Positions 24,605-33,364 of a DNA stretch of 64,000 nt are shown piece by piece; positions within the stretch are counted from its first letter, which is position 1, and every line of letters begins with the position of its first letter. This stretch comes from Aquabacterium sp. (GTDB lineage Bacteria > Pseudomonadota > Gammaproteobacteria > Burkholderiales > Burkholderiaceae_C). The position numbers and the translations under genes were made by a program. The notes under the pieces are model-generated. The model searched no databases. It was given only the letters and a program-made list of their open reading frames with translations, and was not told the DNA's origin. The stretch is from NCBI GenBank assembly GCA_023266355.1, contig JAHFQM010000001.1, forward strand, positions 248,001 to 312,000, given 5' to 3'.

Positions 24605-25258
24605 ATGAACAAGTTCAATAAGGTTGCTGCCCTGTTTGCCACGGTTGCCATGGCTGGTGGCGCATTCGCCCAAACCGCCCAAACCACGGTCGATAACTGG
24701 CGCGCCACCGACGGCACCGTCTGGAAAAACGGCACCAACGAATACTGCTGGCGTGACAACCCCTGGACCCCGGCCACCGGCGTCAAGGGTTGCGATGGCG
24801 TGCCTGCTCCGGCACCTGCTCCCGCCCCGGCTGCTGCGCCCGCTCCGGCTCCCGCCGCTGCGCCCACGCCCGCTCCGGTCGCTGCGCCTGTCGCTCCCGC
24901 CACCGAGAAGGTCAGCTTCGCTGCCGACGCCTTCTTCGACTTCGACAAGGCTGTCCTGAAGCCCGAAGGCAAGGCCAAGCTGGACGACCTGGCCGACAAG
25001 GTCAAGGGCATCACCCTGGAAGTCATCATCGCCGTCGGCCACACCGACTCGGTGGGCACCGATGGCTACAACCAGAAGCTGTCTGAAAAGCGCTCTGAGG
25101 CCGTCAAGTCCTACCTGGTGGGCAAGGGCATCGAAGCTTCGCGCGTTTACGTCGAAGGCAAGGGCGAGAAGCAGCCCGTGGCTGACAACAAGTCTGCCGA
25201 TGGCCGCGCCAAGAACCGCCGCGTCGAAATCGAAGTGGTCGGCACCCGCGCCAAGTGA
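24605..25258 (+). CDS. OmpA family outer-membrane protein
   Basis: Of 217 residues, about 1-22 form a signal peptide (cut after GGAFA). A short N-terminal domain follows with two cysteines (EYCWRDNPWTPATGVKGCDG). A flexible Pro/Ala linker spans about residues 62-97. The C-terminal OmpA peptidoglycan-binding domain has FFDFDKAVLKPEGKAKL, HTDSVGTDGYNQKLSEKR and the final NRRVEIEV motif. There is no eight-stranded barrel, so it probably tethers the envelope to peptidoglycan and does not form a pore. The start MNKFNKV was preferred to an upstream in-frame codon. A strong terminator follows, so it is monocistronic. Confidence 0.92.
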   Translation: MNKFNKVAALFATVAMAGGAFAQTAQTTVDNWRATDGTVWKNGTNEYCWRDNPWTPATGVKGCDGVPAPAPAPAPAAAPAPAPAAAPTPAPVAAPVAPATEKVSFAADAFFDFDKAVLKPEGKAKLDDLADKVKGITLEVIIAVGHTDSVGTDGYNQKLSEKRSEAVKSYLVGKGIEASRVYVEGKGEKQPVADNKSADGRAKNRRVEIEVVGTRAK

Positions 25259-25315
25259 TCCTGATGGGGCGTTGACACCTGCTGCATGGCAGGCAAAACG
25301 CTCCGCTGATCGCCA

Positions 25316-25347
25316 AAAAGCCCTGCGCTGTGCGCGGGGCTTTTTTT
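25316..25347 (+). terminator. Rho-independent terminator of the OmpA-like gene
   Basis: Stem aaagccc-tgcgc / gcgcggggcttt with a TGT loop, followed by a run of seven T residues, about 60 bases after the stop codon. Confidence 0.93.
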
Positions 25348-25383
25348 CGTTCGTGCTTTGGCCATGTTCGTGCTTCGGCCATG

Positions 25384-25406
25384 AAAAAGGCGACCCGCAG
25401 GTCGCC
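25384..25406 (-). terminator. Rho-independent terminator of the GMC operon
   Basis: Seven-bp stem ggcgacc / ggtcgcc with a CGCA loop, followed on the minus strand by five T residues. It lies 24 bases after the GMC oxidoreductase stop and faces the OmpA terminator. Confidence 0.88.
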
Positions 25407-25429
25407 TGGTTGGGGTGCTTGGCGGGGAC

Positions 25430-27043
25430 TCAGGCCAGCGCCACGTCCTTGCCACTCAGGCGCTTGGCCAGTTGTGTGGCCATGCGGTTGGTCGTGCCGT
25501 AAATGGACAGCTGCGGGTTGGCGCCGATGCTGGTCGGGAAGACCGAGCCATCGTGCACCGACAGGTTGCTGAGCTGCCAGTGCACGCCATCCGGGCGCAC
25601 CACGCCGAGCTTCTCGGTGCCACCCATGCGGCATCCACCCATGATGTGGGCCGAGCCGATGCCCGCGTAGTAAGGCTTCATCTCGAAGGCCTCGATCGCG
25701 GCCTTGGCCTGGGCCCAGCTGGTGTAGGCATCGGCCTGTTCGTGGGTGGGCAGCACCGACTTGGCGCCGGCGGCGAACTGGATCTCGGCCATGGACAGCA
25801 TGGACTGCTTCAGGCCGGCCATCACGTAGTCGGTCAGCGGGTAGTTCAGCAGCGGGCTGCCGTCCACGTTCAGCATCACCGTGCCGCCTTGCGATTCCGG
25901 ATGGAAGCCATCGCGCAACAGCGTCAGCATCATCTGGGTGTGCGGGTAGGTGGCAAAGCGTTCGGCCAGTTTCTGGCCATAGCTGCCCAGCAGCACGGAC
26001 ACGAGACCCGGGTGCAGCGGCGTGGCTTCGAGCTTGTAGCCAATCGGGCCGTTGAATGGCGCGTTGTGCACGAAGTGGTCCGAGTAGATGGACTGTGGCG
26101 CACCGGCCCAGGCTTCCACGCGCTCGTTGAACACGCCAGCAGACATCGTCACCGGGTGCAGGAAGGTGCGGGTGCCCAGCAGGCCGTGAGGGTCCGGTGC
26201 CTTGGAGCGCTTGAGCAGGGCCGGCGAGTTGATGGCGCCACCCGCCACGACGTAGTGGCGTGCCGTGACGCGCATGACCTTGTCGGAGGTTTTGGTGCCG
26301 TTGATCTGGATGGGCACACACACCAGAGACTTGACCTTGTCGCCTTCGATCTCGAACTCCTGGGCGCGGGTCTGGTGGAACAGGCGAGCGCCTGCTTGCA
26401 GCGCGCTGGGGATGGTCGTGACCAGCATCGACTGCTTGGCGTTGGTGGGGCAGCCCAAGCCACAGGAGCCGAGGTTGTAGCAGCCCTTGACGTTGCGCGG
26501 GATGACCTCGGCCGAGATGCCCAGCTTCTTGGCGCCCGTGCGCAGCAGCTCGTTGTTCAGGTTCGGCGGCACCTCTTGCCACAGGTGCATGTTCAAGCGC
26601 TTCTCGGCCTGGGCGAACCAGGGGGCCATCGCCTCTTCGGAGAAGTCTTTCAGGTCGAACTGTTCCTGCCAGTAGCCCAGCGTGCTGGCCGGCGTGCGGA
26701 AGGAGCTCGTCCAGTTGATGACGGTGGTGCCGCCCACGCAACGGCCTTGCAGCAGCGTGATGGCGCCGTCCACGGTCTTGCGCGCGGCGCCTTCCTGGTA
26801 CAGCGTGGCGTAGGCCTCGGACTCTTTCTGATTGAAGTCGGAGCTGGTGCGCAGCGGGCCTTCTTCGATCAGGACGACATCGAGGCCGGCCTTGGTCAGC
26901 AATTCGGCCGTGATGCCGGCGCCCGCGCCCGAGCCGATGATGGCCACGTCGCACTGCACTTGCTCGGGCAGACCGGCCTCGCTGTGGGTGGCCTTCCAGC
27001 CACGCGCCAGGCCTTCGCGGAAAGGATCGGGGAGCTTGCTCAT
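25430..27043 (-). CDS. GMC family FAD-dependent oxidoreductase
   Basis: Flavoprotein of 537 residues that probably oxidises an alcohol. The FAD-binding motif is VAIIGSGAGAGITAELL near residue 33. The GMC signature region is LLQGRCVGGTTVINW near 96. A Cys-containing stretch, LGSCGLGCPTNAKQS near residue 190, resembles that of long-chain alcohol oxidases. The C-terminal active-site region reads AHIMGGCRMG and NPQLSIYGTTNRMA. It overlaps the upstream Tat-signal gene by 4 bases (ATGA), so the two are translationally coupled. The divergent neighbour fadD makes acyl-CoA, so a fatty-alcohol substrate is a reasonable but unproven idea. Confidence 0.9.
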   Translation of the reverse strand: MSKLPDPFREGLARGWKATHSEAGLPEQVQCDVAIIGSGAGAGITAELLTKAGLDVVLIEEGPLRTSSDFNQKESEAYATLYQEGAARKTVDGAITLLQGRCVGGTTVINWTSSFRTPASTLGYWQEQFDLKDFSEEAMAPWFAQAEKRLNMHLWQEVPPNLNNELLRTGAKKLGISAEVIPRNVKGCYNLGSCGLGCPTNAKQSMLVTTIPSALQAGARLFHQTRAQEFEIEGDKVKSLVCVPIQINGTKTSDKVMRVTARHYVVAGGAINSPALLKRSKAPDPHGLLGTRTFLHPVTMSAGVFNERVEAWAGAPQSIYSDHFVHNAPFNGPIGYKLEATPLHPGLVSVLLGSYGQKLAERFATYPHTQMMLTLLRDGFHPESQGGTVMLNVDGSPLLNYPLTDYVMAGLKQSMLSMAEIQFAAGAKSVLPTHEQADAYTSWAQAKAAIEAFEMKPYYAGIGSAHIMGGCRMGGTEKLGVVRPDGVHWQLSNLSVHDGSVFPTSIGANPQLSIYGTTNRMATQLAKRLSGKDVALA

Positions 27044-27576
27044 AGTTCGATGGGGCCGGGGTAGCCCGTCAACTTCCAGTGGTCGCTGTTGGAGAAGAAG
27101 GCCATGCAGGTCACGCCACGCACGACCTGGTAGGTCAGGCGGGTGGTGGGCAGGGGGTTCATGCGCATGGTCTCGATGGCGGCTGCGATGTCGTCTTCCG
27201 AGGCCTCGCCCCAGCTGCTGCCCAGGCCGGTCAGCATCTTGCGGGTGGGCAGGTTGCCCAGCAGACCGAGGATGGCGCTGATCTCGATGCGCAGCACGTT
27301 GGGAAGGCCGTCGAGGAAAACTTCCAGGTGCGCCAGGTGGCCTTCCAGGATGGCGTTGCGCTCGGTGGTGTCCTTGGGCAGCATCGGGCCGACGATGCCG
27401 ATGGCGAGGCCGCGCATCACGTCGCGGCCGCTCTCGGTCAGCTTGCCGTCGCTGATGCCACGCTTCCAGTAGGCCAGGCCGCCGAGGCTGGCGCCCACGG
27501 CACCGATGACCAGTGCGGTTTTGAGGAACCAGCGTCGCTTGGGGGTGAGGGGGTGATCTATCGCGCGGTCAACCAT
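27040..27576 (-). CDS. Tat-signal small protein, probable partner of the GMC oxidoreductase
   Basis: 178 residues beginning with a twin-arginine-like signal: KRRWFLKTALVIGAVGASLG at about residues 13-32. The rest is soluble and helical. The arrangement resembles gluconate-2-dehydrogenase subunit 3-type genes, in which a small Tat-exported protein carries its flavoprotein partner (which has no signal of its own) to the periplasm. The overlap with the GMC gene supports that pairing. Family membership was judged from layout and size, without a search, so the specific name is uncertain. Confidence 0.65.
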   Translation of the reverse strand: MVDRAIDHPLTPKRRWFLKTALVIGAVGASLGGLAYWKRGISDGKLTESGRDVMRGLAIGIVGPMLPKDTTERNAILEGHLAHLEVFLDGLPNVLRIEISAILGLLGNLPTRKMLTGLGSSWGEASEDDIAAAIETMRMNPLPTTRLTYQVVRGVTCMAFFSNSDHWKLTGYPGPIEL

Positions 27577-27618
27577 GTGTGTGGCTTCCGTTGAGGTGCC
27601 TGAACAATGTGGAAAGAT

Positions 27619-27634
27619 TGTGAGTCAAATCACA
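27619..27634. promoter_or_regulatory. CRP/FNR-family binding site (perfect palindrome)
   Basis: TGTGA-N6-TCACA, an exact match to the CRP half-site pair. It lies 43-58 bases upstream of the Tat/GMC operon start and about 225 bases upstream of fadD in the 281-base divergent spacer. The position suits control of the minus-strand operon best. Confidence 0.65.
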
Positions 27635-27857
27635 CATGGATTGTGCATGTGAAGGCCTGCGCGCTTTCCCTCAGCCCGGGGCTGCCCACATTGTGTTCAA
27701 TGGGCGGTGGCGTTTGGCGATGACAAGCTGGCGCTGCAAATCGCGGGAATACCCTTGGTCACGAATGTTGCAGAATGCCTGCAGCGGAGAATGCCCCCGT
27801 CGGCGCTGTTGACCTGACGCGGCGCCCGCAAGTTACCGACCCATTCGAGGAAGACAC

Positions 27858-29555
27858 ATGACGATCTCTCAGCCCTGGCTGGCCAGTTACGAACCCGGTG
27901 TGCCCCATCAGATCAACCCTGGCGAGTACAGCTCCCTGGTTGACCTGCTGGACCAGTCCTTCAAGCAGTTCGCCAAGCGTGACATGGCCGCGTTCATGGA
28001 CGTGCACTGGACCTTCGAGCAGGTCGATGACCTGTCGCGCGCACTGGCAGGCTATTTCCAGTCCCTGGGACTGGCCAAGGGTGCCCGCATCGCGCTGATG
28101 ATGCCCAATGTGCCGCAGTACGTGGTCGCGATCGCTGCGGTGCTGCGCGCCGGTTATGTGGTGGTCAACGTCAACCCGCTGTACACCCCGCGCGAGCTGG
28201 AGCACCAGCTCAAGGACTCCGGCGCCGAAGCCATCGTCATCCTGGAGAACTTCGCCACGACCTTGCAGGAAGTGCTGCCCCGCACGCCGATCAAGTCGGT
28301 GATCCTGGCCTCGATGGGCGACATGCTGCCCTTCCCCAAGAGCCTGCTGGTGAACTTCGTGGTGCGCCATGTCAAGAAGATGGTGCCGGCCTTCAGCCTG
28401 CCCACCGACAAGGCCAAGGTGCTGACGTTCAAGGACGCGCTGGCCAAGGGCCGTTCGGCCAAGTACACCCGCCCGTCCCTGCAGGCCAGCGATGTGGCTT
28501 TCCTGCAGTACACCGGCGGCACGACCGGCGTCTCCAAGGGCGCGACGCTGCTGCACAGCAACGTGGTGGCCAACATCCTGCAAAACGAAGCCTGGTTCAA
28601 GCCCGAGCTGGCCAAGCTGGGCAATGAGCCGCTCGTGGCCGTGTGCGCGCTGCCGCTGTACCACATCTTCTCGTTGACGGTGTGCTACTTCATGGGCGCC
28701 CGCATGGGCAGCATGAACATCCTGATCCCCAACCCGCGTGACCTGCCGGGCGTGATCAAGACGTTGAAGAACTACCGCGTCAACCAGTTCCCCGCTGTGA
28801 ACACCTTGTTCAACGCGCTGGCCAACCACCCCGACTTCGCGCAGCTGGACTTCTCCGGCCTGAAGGTGTCGATGGGCGGCGGCATGGCGGTGCAACAGGC
28901 CACAGCAGAGAAGTGGAAGAAGGTCACGGGCTGCGCCATCGTCGAAGGCTACGGCCTGTCGGAGACCTCGCCGGTGGCCACGGCCAACCGCCTGGACAAC
29001 ACCGAGTTCAACGGCTCCATCGGCTTCCCGCTGCCCTCGACCGAGATCGCCATCATGGACGATGACGGCAAGCACCTGGACATCGGCGGCGTGGGCGAAA
29101 TCGCCATCCGCGGCCCGCAGGTGATGGCCGGCTACTGGCAGCGCCCTGACGAGACCGCCAAGGTCATGACCGCCGACAACTTCTTCCGCACCGGCGACAT
29201 CGGCGTGATGGACCCCTCGGGCCAGGTCAAGATCGTGGACCGCAAGAAGGACATGATCCTGGTGTCGGGCTTCAACGTGTACCCCAACGAGGTCGAGCAG
29301 GTGGTGAACCTGCACCCCGGCGTGATGGAGTGCGCAGCGGTGGGCGTGCCCGACGACAAGTCTGGCGAAGCTGTGAAGCTGTTCGTGGTGCGCAAGGACA
29401 GCACCCTGACAGAAGCCCAGCTCAAGGCCTATTGCCACGAGCAGCTGACCGGCTACAAGTGCCCCAAGCACATCGAGTTCCGCAACGACCTGCCCAAGAC
29501 CAACGTGGGCAAGATCCTGCGCCGCGAATTGCGCGACGAGAAGAAGGCCGCCTGA
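27858..29555 (+). CDS. fadD: Long-chain fatty acid-CoA ligase
   Basis: Activates long-chain fatty acids with ATP and CoA for beta-oxidation or lipid synthesis. The AMP-binding motif YTGGTTGVSKGATLLH is near residue 218, GYGLSETSPV near 360, and the fatty-acyl-CoA synthetase signature FRTGDIGVMDPSGQVKIVDR near 443. The C-terminal lysine region is KTNVGKILRRELR. The 565-residue length is normal for FadD. ATG at 27858, with a GAGGAAG ribosome-binding site. It has its own terminator and is divergent from the GMC operon. Confidence 0.96.
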   Translation: MTISQPWLASYEPGVPHQINPGEYSSLVDLLDQSFKQFAKRDMAAFMDVHWTFEQVDDLSRALAGYFQSLGLAKGARIALMMPNVPQYVVAIAAVLRAGYVVVNVNPLYTPRELEHQLKDSGAEAIVILENFATTLQEVLPRTPIKSVILASMGDMLPFPKSLLVNFVVRHVKKMVPAFSLPTDKAKVLTFKDALAKGRSAKYTRPSLQASDVAFLQYTGGTTGVSKGATLLHSNVVANILQNEAWFKPELAKLGNEPLVAVCALPLYHIFSLTVCYFMGARMGSMNILIPNPRDLPGVIKTLKNYRVNQFPAVNTLFNALANHPDFAQLDFSGLKVSMGGGMAVQQATAEKWKKVTGCAIVEGYGLSETSPVATANRLDNTEFNGSIGFPLPSTEIAIMDDDGKHLDIGGVGEIAIRGPQVMAGYWQRPDETAKVMTADNFFRTGDIGVMDPSGQVKIVDRKKDMILVSGFNVYPNEVEQVVNLHPGVMECAAVGVPDDKSGEAVKLFVVRKDSTLTEAQLKAYCHEQLTGYKCPKHIEFRNDLPKTNVGKILRRELRDEKKAA

Positions 29556-29575
29556 CCTTCGGGTCCTGACGTGAC

Positions 29576-29607
29576 AAAGCCGCTGGTGGTGAGCCAGCGG
29601 CTTTTTT
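29576..29607 (+). terminator. Rho-independent terminator of fadD
   Basis: Eleven-bp stem aaagccgctgg / ccagcggcttt with a short loop, followed by further T residues, about 20 bases after the fadD stop and just before the convergent hemW stop. Confidence 0.93.
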
Positions 29608-29623
29608 CATGGGCGGCGGTCCT

Positions 29624-30868
29624 TCAGTCCTTGAGGAACAGCGCCTGCAGGTCGCTCAGGAAGTCGAAGCCTTTGGCGGTGGGCCAGGCGCGGGCCAGGT
29701 CGCGTTCGAGCAGGCCTTTGGCCTCGGCCTCGGCCAGGGGCTGCTGGATGCTGGCCAGGGTCAGGCCGGTGCGTTCGGTGAAGCGCAGCAGCTCGAAGCC
29801 GTCTTTCAGGCGCAGCGCGTTCATCATGAACTCGAAGCCGCGGGCCGACAGGGCCACGTCCTGCTCGTTGGAGACGGCCAGGCCTTGCGTGGCCTTGTCC
29901 ATGTAGGTGGCCGGTTCGCGCCAGCGCACCTGGCGCACGATGCGGTCGGGGAAGCTGATCTTGCTGTGCGCGCCGGCGCCGATGCCGAGGTAGTCGCCGA
30001 ACTGCCAGTAGTTGAGGTTGTGCGCGCAGTGGTGGCCCGTGCGCGCATAGGCCGAGACCTCGTAGCGTTGCAGGCCGGCGGCCGCGGTGCGTTCGACGAG
30101 GTGGTCGAGCATGTCGAAGGCCGTGTCCTCGTCGGGCAGCCCTTCGGGCGGGCGCGTGGCGAAGGCCGTGTTGGGCTCCATCGTGAGGTGGTAGAGCGAC
30201 AGGTGCGGCGGCTCGAAGGCCAGGGCCTGGGAGAGGTCGGCGTCCAGGTCGGCCGGGCTTTGGCCGGGCAGGGCGTACATCAGGTCGAGGTTGAAGGTCT
30301 CGAAGTGACGCTGGGCTTCCTCGACGGCGGCGAGGGCCTGGGCACGGTCGTGCACGCGGCCCAAGGCCTTGAGTTTGGCGTCGTCGAAGCTCTGCACGCC
30401 GATGGACAGCCGCGTCACGCCGGCTTCGCGGAAGGCCTTGAAGCGGTCGCGCTCGAAGGTGCCGGGGTTGGCCTCCAGCGTGATCTCACAGGCGGCTTCG
30501 AGTGGCAGGCGGGCGCGGATGTCGGCCAGCAGGCGGTCGATGCTGTCGGGCGAGAACAAGCTGGGCGTGCCGCCGCCGATGAAGACGGTGAACACGCGCC
30601 GGCCCCAGATCTGCGGCAGGGCCGCCTCCAGGTCGGCGCGCAGGGCGTCGAGGTAGGCCGCTTCGGTGCTCGTGCTGAGGTGTCCGGCGCCGGGCCGCCC
30701 CAAGCCGGACGCTCCCCCTTGGAGGGGCGACGCCACAGGCGTCTTGGGGGTCAGTTCATGCGAGTTGAAGTCGCAGTACGGGCACTTTTTCAAGCACCAG
30801 GGCAGGTGCACGTACAGCGACAGCGGCGGCAAGGCGCTCAGGGCGCCGGGGCGTTGCAGGGTGATCAT
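29624..30868 (-). CDS. hemW: Radical SAM heme chaperone HemW
   Basis: Heme-insertion chaperone of the radical SAM family, often misnamed oxygen-independent coproporphyrinogen oxidase. The [4Fe-4S] motif CLKKCPYC at residues 25-32 (CxxxCxxC) and the following DFNSHE are typical of HemW. Downstream lie FIGGGTPSLFS, LEANPGT and IGVQSFDD. Residues about 40-64 form a Pro/Gly-rich insertion, absent from the normal HemW pattern, encoded by a repeat-like element. The ATG at 30866-30868 overlaps the rdgB stop (ATGA). Length is 414 residues including the insertion. Confidence 0.93.
   Translation of the reverse strand: MITLQRPGALSALPPLSLYVHLPWCLKKCPYCDFNSHELTPKTPVASPLQGGASGLGRPGAGHLSTSTEAAYLDALRADLEAALPQIWGRRVFTVFIGGGTPSLFSPDSIDRLLADIRARLPLEAACEITLEANPGTFERDRFKAFREAGVTRLSIGVQSFDDAKLKALGRVHDRAQALAAVEEAQRHFETFNLDLMYALPGQSPADLDADLSQALAFEPPHLSLYHLTMEPNTAFATRPPEGLPDEDTAFDMLDHLVERTAAAGLQRYEVSAYARTGHHCAHNLNYWQFGDYLGIGAGAHSKISFPDRIVRQVRWREPATYMDKATQGLAVSNEQDVALSARGFEFMMNALRLKDGFELLRFTERTGLTLASIQQPLAEAEAKGLLERDLARAWPTAKGFDFLSDLQALFLKD
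30677..30751. repeat. Repeat-like inverted-repeat element inserted in frame in hemW
   Basis: A 75-bp stretch with ccccaag (30698-30704) and cttgggg (30743-30749) as outer arms and gctccccctt / ggaggggc as inner arms. It encodes about 25 residues (TPKTPVASPLQGG onward) between the conserved NSHE and EAAYLDAL parts of HemW. The composition and phrases resemble dispersed intergenic elements I recall from Comamonadaceae genomes. That origin is inference; no second copy was seen in this window. Confidence 0.65.
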
Positions 30869-31551
30869 CGCTCGGGGTGGTCCTGCCAGGGCCAGAGGGG
30901 TGTGGCGGCCGAGGCCGCGGCGTCGAGGCCCCAGCGCGTGCGCATCATCTCCAGCAAGTGGGCGCAGGCCAGGGCGCGGTGGCTGATGGCGTTCTTGACG
31001 GCGGGGTCGAGCTGGGCGGCGCTTTGCGCGTGCGTGGGGATCCACAGCAAGGGGTCATAGCCGAAGCCGTGCGCGCCCTGCGCGGCTTGCAGCAACTCAC
31101 CGCGCCACTGGCCTTCGGCGATCAGGGGTTCGGGGTCGTCGGCATGGCGCACGGCCACCAGCAAACAAGTGAAGTGGGCGCCGCGCTGCGCCTGGCCAGC
31201 CATCTGCGTGAGCAGCCAGGCGTTGTTGGCCGCATCGATCTGCTCGCGCGGCAGGCCTTCGGCGATGCGGCCGGCGTCCACCGCGTGGCGGGCCGAGCGC
31301 ACGCCCGGCGCACCGCCCAGCGCGTCCACGCACAGGCCGGAGTCGTCGGCGAGGGCGGGGCCGTTCGCCAGGGCCGCTGCGTGGCGGGCCTTGGCCAGGG
31401 CGTTCTCGACGAAGGTGAGGTGGGGTTCCTCGGCTTCGGGGATGCCCAAGCTGCCCTGCGTGACCAGGTCCACGCCCAGCGGCGCGATCAGGGCCTGCAG
31501 CTCGCGCAGCTTCTTGGCGTTGTTGGAGGCGAGGATGAGGCGCTTGGGCAT
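30865..31551 (-). CDS. rdgB: XTP/dITP diphosphatase (RdgB/HAM1)
   Basis: Removes non-canonical purine nucleoside triphosphates (dITP, XTP) from the nucleotide pool. The N-terminus LILASNNAKKLRELQALI, the catalytic ADDSGLCVDALGGAPGVRSAR near residue 69 and FGYDPLLWIP near 168 are family hallmarks. At 228 residues it is slightly long because of a C-terminal extension. It lies in the operon rph-rdgB-hemW and overlaps hemW by 4 bases. Confidence 0.95.
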   Translation of the reverse strand: MPKRLILASNNAKKLRELQALIAPLGVDLVTQGSLGIPEAEEPHLTFVENALAKARHAAALANGPALADDSGLCVDALGGAPGVRSARHAVDAGRIAEGLPREQIDAANNAWLLTQMAGQAQRGAHFTCLLVAVRHADDPEPLIAEGQWRGELLQAAQGAHGFGYDPLLWIPTHAQSAAQLDPAVKNAISHRALACAHLLEMMRTRWGLDAAASAATPLWPWQDHPER

Positions 31552-31582
31552 GGCGGTCTTCCCGTGTGCTGCTCTGTGGTTC

Positions 31583-32323
<741 letters not shown>

Positions 32324-32408
32324 GGAAGCTCCACAGGATCAGGGGTGTTCGGAAATGGCAGAGGCCGTGACCTTGGAGGGGTCACGGCCTGGCGCAGGTG
32401 CGCAAAAC

Positions 32409-33341
32409 TCAGTTCTTTTTGGCGTTGGCCGAGCGGCGGATGGCTTCGTTGATCTCGCGGATGGAGCGCTCGATCTCGGCATCGTCCAGCTCGTCGGCAT
32501 CGCCATTGTCGCCCGGGCTGCCGGTGTTGCCCACGCTGGCCTGGATGGTCGAGGCGAAGACCTCGTCGCCCAGGCTCTCGGTGGAGACGCCGGGTTGCTC
32601 CTCGTTGGAGGCCGACTCCCACTCCATGGCCAGCACGGTGACGTTGTCGCACTTGGCGCCGCCATTGCGCAGTGCGGTCTCGACCAACTCGGGCACCGCG
32701 TCAGAGATGGCGCGCGTGGCCAGGTTGTGGGTGATGAGCTCGTCTTCCACCGTGCCCCACAGCCCGTCGGAGCACAGCAGGATGCGGTCGCCTTCCTGCA
32801 GCAGCAGCGGGCCGGCGGTGTCGACCACAGGCTTGCCGGGGCTGCCCAGGCAGGTGAAGAGCACGTTGCGGTTGTAGCGCTCGTTGAGCGGCACGACCGA
32901 GGAAATGGTGTTTTGCAGCTCCGAATAAGAGTGGTCGCGGGTGCGGGCGATGAGCTTGTCGCCGCGCACGAAGTACAGGCGCGAGTCGCCGCAGTGGGCC
33001 CAGTAGGCTGTGTTGCCTTGCAGGATGCAGGCCACCAGGGTGGTGCGCGGGGTGTCCATCAGGCCACGCTCGCTGGCGTAGCGCAGCAACTGGTGGTGGC
33101 CGGCCATGATGGCGTCCTGCAGGAAGCGGATCGGGTCGGCCAGGCGCGGCTTGGCGTCGCGCTGGTAGAGCGCCGCCATGGTCTGCAGGGCCAGTTGCGA
33201 GGCCATCTCGCCTTCGGGGTGTCCGCCCATGCCGTCGGCCAGCGCGAAGAGGCCGGAGTCCCGCGTGTAGCAGTAGCCCATGCGGTCTTCGTTTTTCTCG
33301 CGGCCGCCCTTGCGGCTGATCTGGTAAACGGAGAATCTCAT
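32409..33341 (-). CDS. PP2C-family Ser/Thr protein phosphatase
   Basis: Metal-dependent phosphatase of 310 residues. Catalytic motifs are all present: KGGREKNEDRMG near residue 10, FALADGMGGHPEGE near 31, AHCGDSRLYFVR near 112, ILLCSDGLWG near 190 and CDNVTVLAME near 230. An acidic tail of about 70 residues follows the catalytic domain. The ATG at 33339-33341 was chosen over a longer open frame because it places the RxxNED motif at the usual distance. It lies 23 bases downstream of the kinase gene, and the two probably act on the same substrates in opposite directions. Confidence 0.93.
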   Translation of the reverse strand: MRFSVYQISRKGGREKNEDRMGYCYTRDSGLFALADGMGGHPEGEMASQLALQTMAALYQRDAKPRLADPIRFLQDAIMAGHHQLLRYASERGLMDTPRTTLVACILQGNTAYWAHCGDSRLYFVRGDKLIARTRDHSYSELQNTISSVVPLNERYNRNVLFTCLGSPGKPVVDTAGPLLLQEGDRILLCSDGLWGTVEDELITHNLATRAISDAVPELVETALRNGGAKCDNVTVLAMEWESASNEEQPGVSTESLGDEVFASTIQASVGNTGSPGDNGDADELDDAEIERSIREINEAIRRSANAKKN

Positions 33342-33364
33342 GCCAGCGCCATGCCTTGTCTTCC

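Noticed and set aside
30869..31045. Longer HemW start overlapping rdgB
   Set aside because: The additional residues are out-of-frame rdgB sequence; the ATG at 30868 overlaps the rdgB stop as coupled genes do.
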